A stretch of 14,480 nucleotides of DNA from Bacillota bacterium. Lineage in GTDB: Bacteria > Bacillota > Dethiobacteria > DTU022. A program made the position numbers and the translations under genes. Shown here piece by piece: positions 13,138 through 14,480 of the stretch; position 1 is the first letter of the stretch, and each line of letters opens with the position of its first letter. The stretch is from contig JAAYGO010000142.1 in the NCBI GenBank assembly GCA_012727685.1, positions 1 to 14,480 of the forward strand, read 5' to 3'. The notes below the pieces were generated by a model. That model was not told where the DNA came from. It did no database searches and worked only from the letters and a program-made list of their open reading frames with translations.

Positions 13138-13375
13138 AAAAAAGACCGGTGCCAGCAAAGTCGGCATGGTAGCGCGGCAGTAAACTGTATTAAACTGTAG
13201 TGCTCCTTTAGGGGGGATGCACCAATAATTTGGCAGGAATAAGGCTGGCAATGTGGAATCTTAGCTGAGGTATCCCATGATTAGCGGGACCGCTTTACCG
13301 CCGGCTTTAAGCGCGTAATCGTATACTAGCTTTGAGATGAAATAACAATAATAACATTAATCGAGGAGTGGGTCG
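13138..13375 (+). promoter_or_regulatory. Leader region of the MBL-fold gene with a 10-bp tandem repeat
   Basis: This noncoding stretch holds an exact-phase tandem repeat TAAACTGTAT/TAAACTGTAG (13181-13200), a possible hairpin around CTCCTTTAGGGG (about 13203-13214) and a GA-rich block (GGCAGGAATAAGGCTGGCAA, from about 13232). No riboswitch class or T-box was recognised, and no convincing promoter was found. A sequence TATACT at 13322 lacks a matching -35 box. Confidence 0.35.
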
Positions 13376-14353
13376 GTGAAAACGCTGCAGCTTGAAAAAT
13401 ACAACATTCATGTGGTCACTTTGCCTCTGCCTTTTGACCTGGATCATGTTAACTGTTATGTGGCGGTTGATCGGGACGGCATGTGGAAGCTTATTGATTG
13501 CGGGGTTAATACGGAGCAGAACCATGCCGCTTGGGATAAAAGAATCAGCGATTTGGGCCTGGACTGGAAGCGGCTCCAGGCCATCTATGTGACTCATTTT
13601 CACCCCGACCATTACGGTGCCGCCGGGTGGCTCCAGGAAAAATCCGGGGCTCCGGTTTACATGCTGCCGTCCGGCCTGGAGGAAGTGGAAATCCTCTTTA
13701 ATAATAGAAAGCATTTCCTTGGCGAACTGGCCGATTATTATCAACGAAACGGTGTTCCAGAGCCGTTGACGCAAGAAATGATGGGGACCCTGTCCAAAAC
13801 CGGTTCATTGATTCATTCACAAGCGCGCCTCTCACCGGTTGAAGCAGGCACTAGGATAAACCTGGGTGGTTATGAATATGAAGTGATCTGGACGCCCGGC
13901 CATGCCGAAGGCCACTGCTGCTTTTATGGCAGGGAAAACGGCATTCTTTTCGCCGGCGATCAGCTTTTGGCGCATATCTCCACCAATATCAGCCTCTGGC
14001 CGGACGGCAATCCCAATCCCCTCGCGGTATACCTGGAATCGCTGCAGCAGCTCCGCAAGTTGCCGATTAACATCGTCCTCCCCGCGCACGGGCAATCTTT
14101 TACCGGTGCCGCCGAGAGGATTGACGAACTGTGCGCCCATCACCGGGAGCGCCTGGAGCTGACGAAGGCTGCGGCAGGAAACGGCTCCAGCGCTTACGAG
14201 GTCTGCCGGGAGATATTCGGCGATCAGCTCAATGTATATGACATGCGTTTCGCCCTGGCTGAAACCATGGCCCACCTGGTCTACCTGGAGCAAAATAGTA
14301 AATTGGCCACGCGCCTGGACGGCGATCGGTTGTTGTTCTATCAGCCGGCTTAA
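13376..14353 (+). CDS. Metallo-beta-lactamase-fold hydrolase, 325 residues
   Basis: This is a cytoplasmic MBL-fold hydrolase of the LACTB2/glyoxalase-II-like type. The metal motif THFHPDHYGAAG gives H74, H76, D78 and H79. Further ligands are H176 (TPGHAEGH), D195 (FAGDQLL) and H238 (LPAHGQSF), so the two-metal site is complete. Residues about 80-165 carry a helical insert (EEVEILFNNRKHFLGEL...). The C-terminal about 70 residues (EVCREIFGD...MRFALAETMAHLVYLE) resemble the small winged-helix domain found on LACTB2-like proteins. The GTG at 13376 has GAGGAG at 13363-13368. The substrate cannot be told from sequence; thioesters, phosphodiesters or RNA are all possible in the fold. It stands alone, with noncoding DNA on both sides. 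Confidence 0.9.
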   Translation: MKTLQLEKYNIHVVTLPLPFDLDHVNCYVAVDRDGMWKLIDCGVNTEQNHAAWDKRISDLGLDWKRLQAIYVTHFHPDHYGAAGWLQEKSGAPVYMLPSGLEEVEILFNNRKHFLGELADYYQRNGVPEPLTQEMMGTLSKTGSLIHSQARLSPVEAGTRINLGGYEYEVIWTPGHAEGHCCFYGRENGILFAGDQLLAHISTNISLWPDGNPNPLAVYLESLQQLRKLPINIVLPAHGQSFTGAAERIDELCAHHRERLELTKAAAGNGSSAYEVCREIFGDQLNVYDMRFALAETMAHLVYLEQNSKLATRLDGDRLLFYQPA

Positions 14354-14372
14354 AGAGCCATTTGCGCTCTTT
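14352..14372 (+). terminator. Weak hairpin after the MBL gene
   Basis: AAAGAGC/GCTCTTT (14352-14358 with 14366-14372) forms a 7-bp stem that includes the end of the stop codon. It is followed by GACAACG, not a T run, so termination is uncertain. Confidence 0.35.
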
Positions 14373-14454
14373 GACAACGCCTGATATATAAGGTTTTTTA
14401 AGGAATGGGAAAAATATTTTACCCCAAGCAGAGACTTAAAAATAGGAGTTTGGC

Positions 14455-14480
14455 GTGCTGTGCCGTGTGGAAATCGGAAA
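14455..14480 (+). CDS. Possible start of a further gene, cut by the window edge
   Basis: AGGAG (14444-14448) precedes a GTG at 14455 by six bases, and the frame reads MLCRVEIG to the window end. Eight codons are too few to name a product. The 101 bases between the MBL gene and this start hold only the weak hairpin and AT-rich sequence. Confidence 0.4.

Noticed and set aside
13138..13375. Riboswitch or T-box before the MBL gene
   Set aside because: No T-box sequence or specific riboswitch core could be recognised by eye, so it is left as an unassigned leader.
1..14480. CRISPR array, IS element or toxin-antitoxin pair
   Set aside because: No regularly spaced repeats, no transposase motifs and no recognisable toxin family were seen. 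The small genes are unassigned, not shown to be antitoxins.

Overview
The window looks like a Gram-positive, Firmicutes-type chromosome, possibly a Peptococcaceae-like clostridium. This rests on very strong AGGAGG-type ribosome binding sites, frequent GTG and TTG starts, compact rho-independent terminators, CCA-encoding tRNA genes and gene types typical of that group. The genus is not determined. Two parts meet near 7.5-7.7 kb: an AT-richer accessory island on the left (1 to about 7600), and a GC-richer housekeeping region on the right (about 7660 to the end).

Left part, all genes on +. A left-cut phage/ICE-type protein carrying an apparent inserted domain (3-722) is followed by two unrecognised proteins (832-1065, 1077-1793), a pair of unrecognised proteins (2004-2738 and a 43-residue one at 2753-2884) and a XerC/D-like tyrosine recombinase (2995-3852). 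The recombinase is followed by an inverted repeat flanked by direct repeats. Next come a 53-residue protein overlapping the first of two tandem, N-terminally shortened DUF5131 (phage Gp37/Gp68) proteins (4091-4816 and 4891-5637), and then an excisionase-like HTH protein coupled to a 471-residue integrase (5874-7516). Strong hairpin terminators split the island into short units. The integrase points at the 3' end of a tRNA-Lys gene, the classic layout of an element integrated in a tRNA gene. The other end of the element is outside the window.

Middle: a tRNA operon on the minus strand, tRNA-Thr(UGU), tRNA-Tyr(GUA), tRNA-Lys(UUU), with a near-consensus promoter and a terminator hairpin. That terminator sits on the island side of tRNA-Lys, which constrains where the attachment site can be.

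Right part, all genes on +. A TPR protein (8156-9148) is followed by a probable salvage operon: an MTAP-family phosphorylase whose base-pocket residues predict 6-oxopurine specificity, an MTA/SAH deaminase, the nucleotidase SurE and a membrane-anchored protein of unknown function. The first two would act in series (MTA deaminated to methylthioinosine, then phosphorolysis to hypoxanthine and methylthioribose-1-phosphate). A 321-base noncoding stretch with a perfect palindrome, a hairpin and a 10-bp tandem repeat precedes a metallo-beta-lactamase-fold hydrolase (13376-14353). A further gene may start at 14455 and is cut by the window edge.

The least understood parts are the paired DUF5131 halves and the recombinase with its adjacent repeat. 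No CRISPR array, rRNA gene, IS element or recognised defence or conjugation gene was seen.
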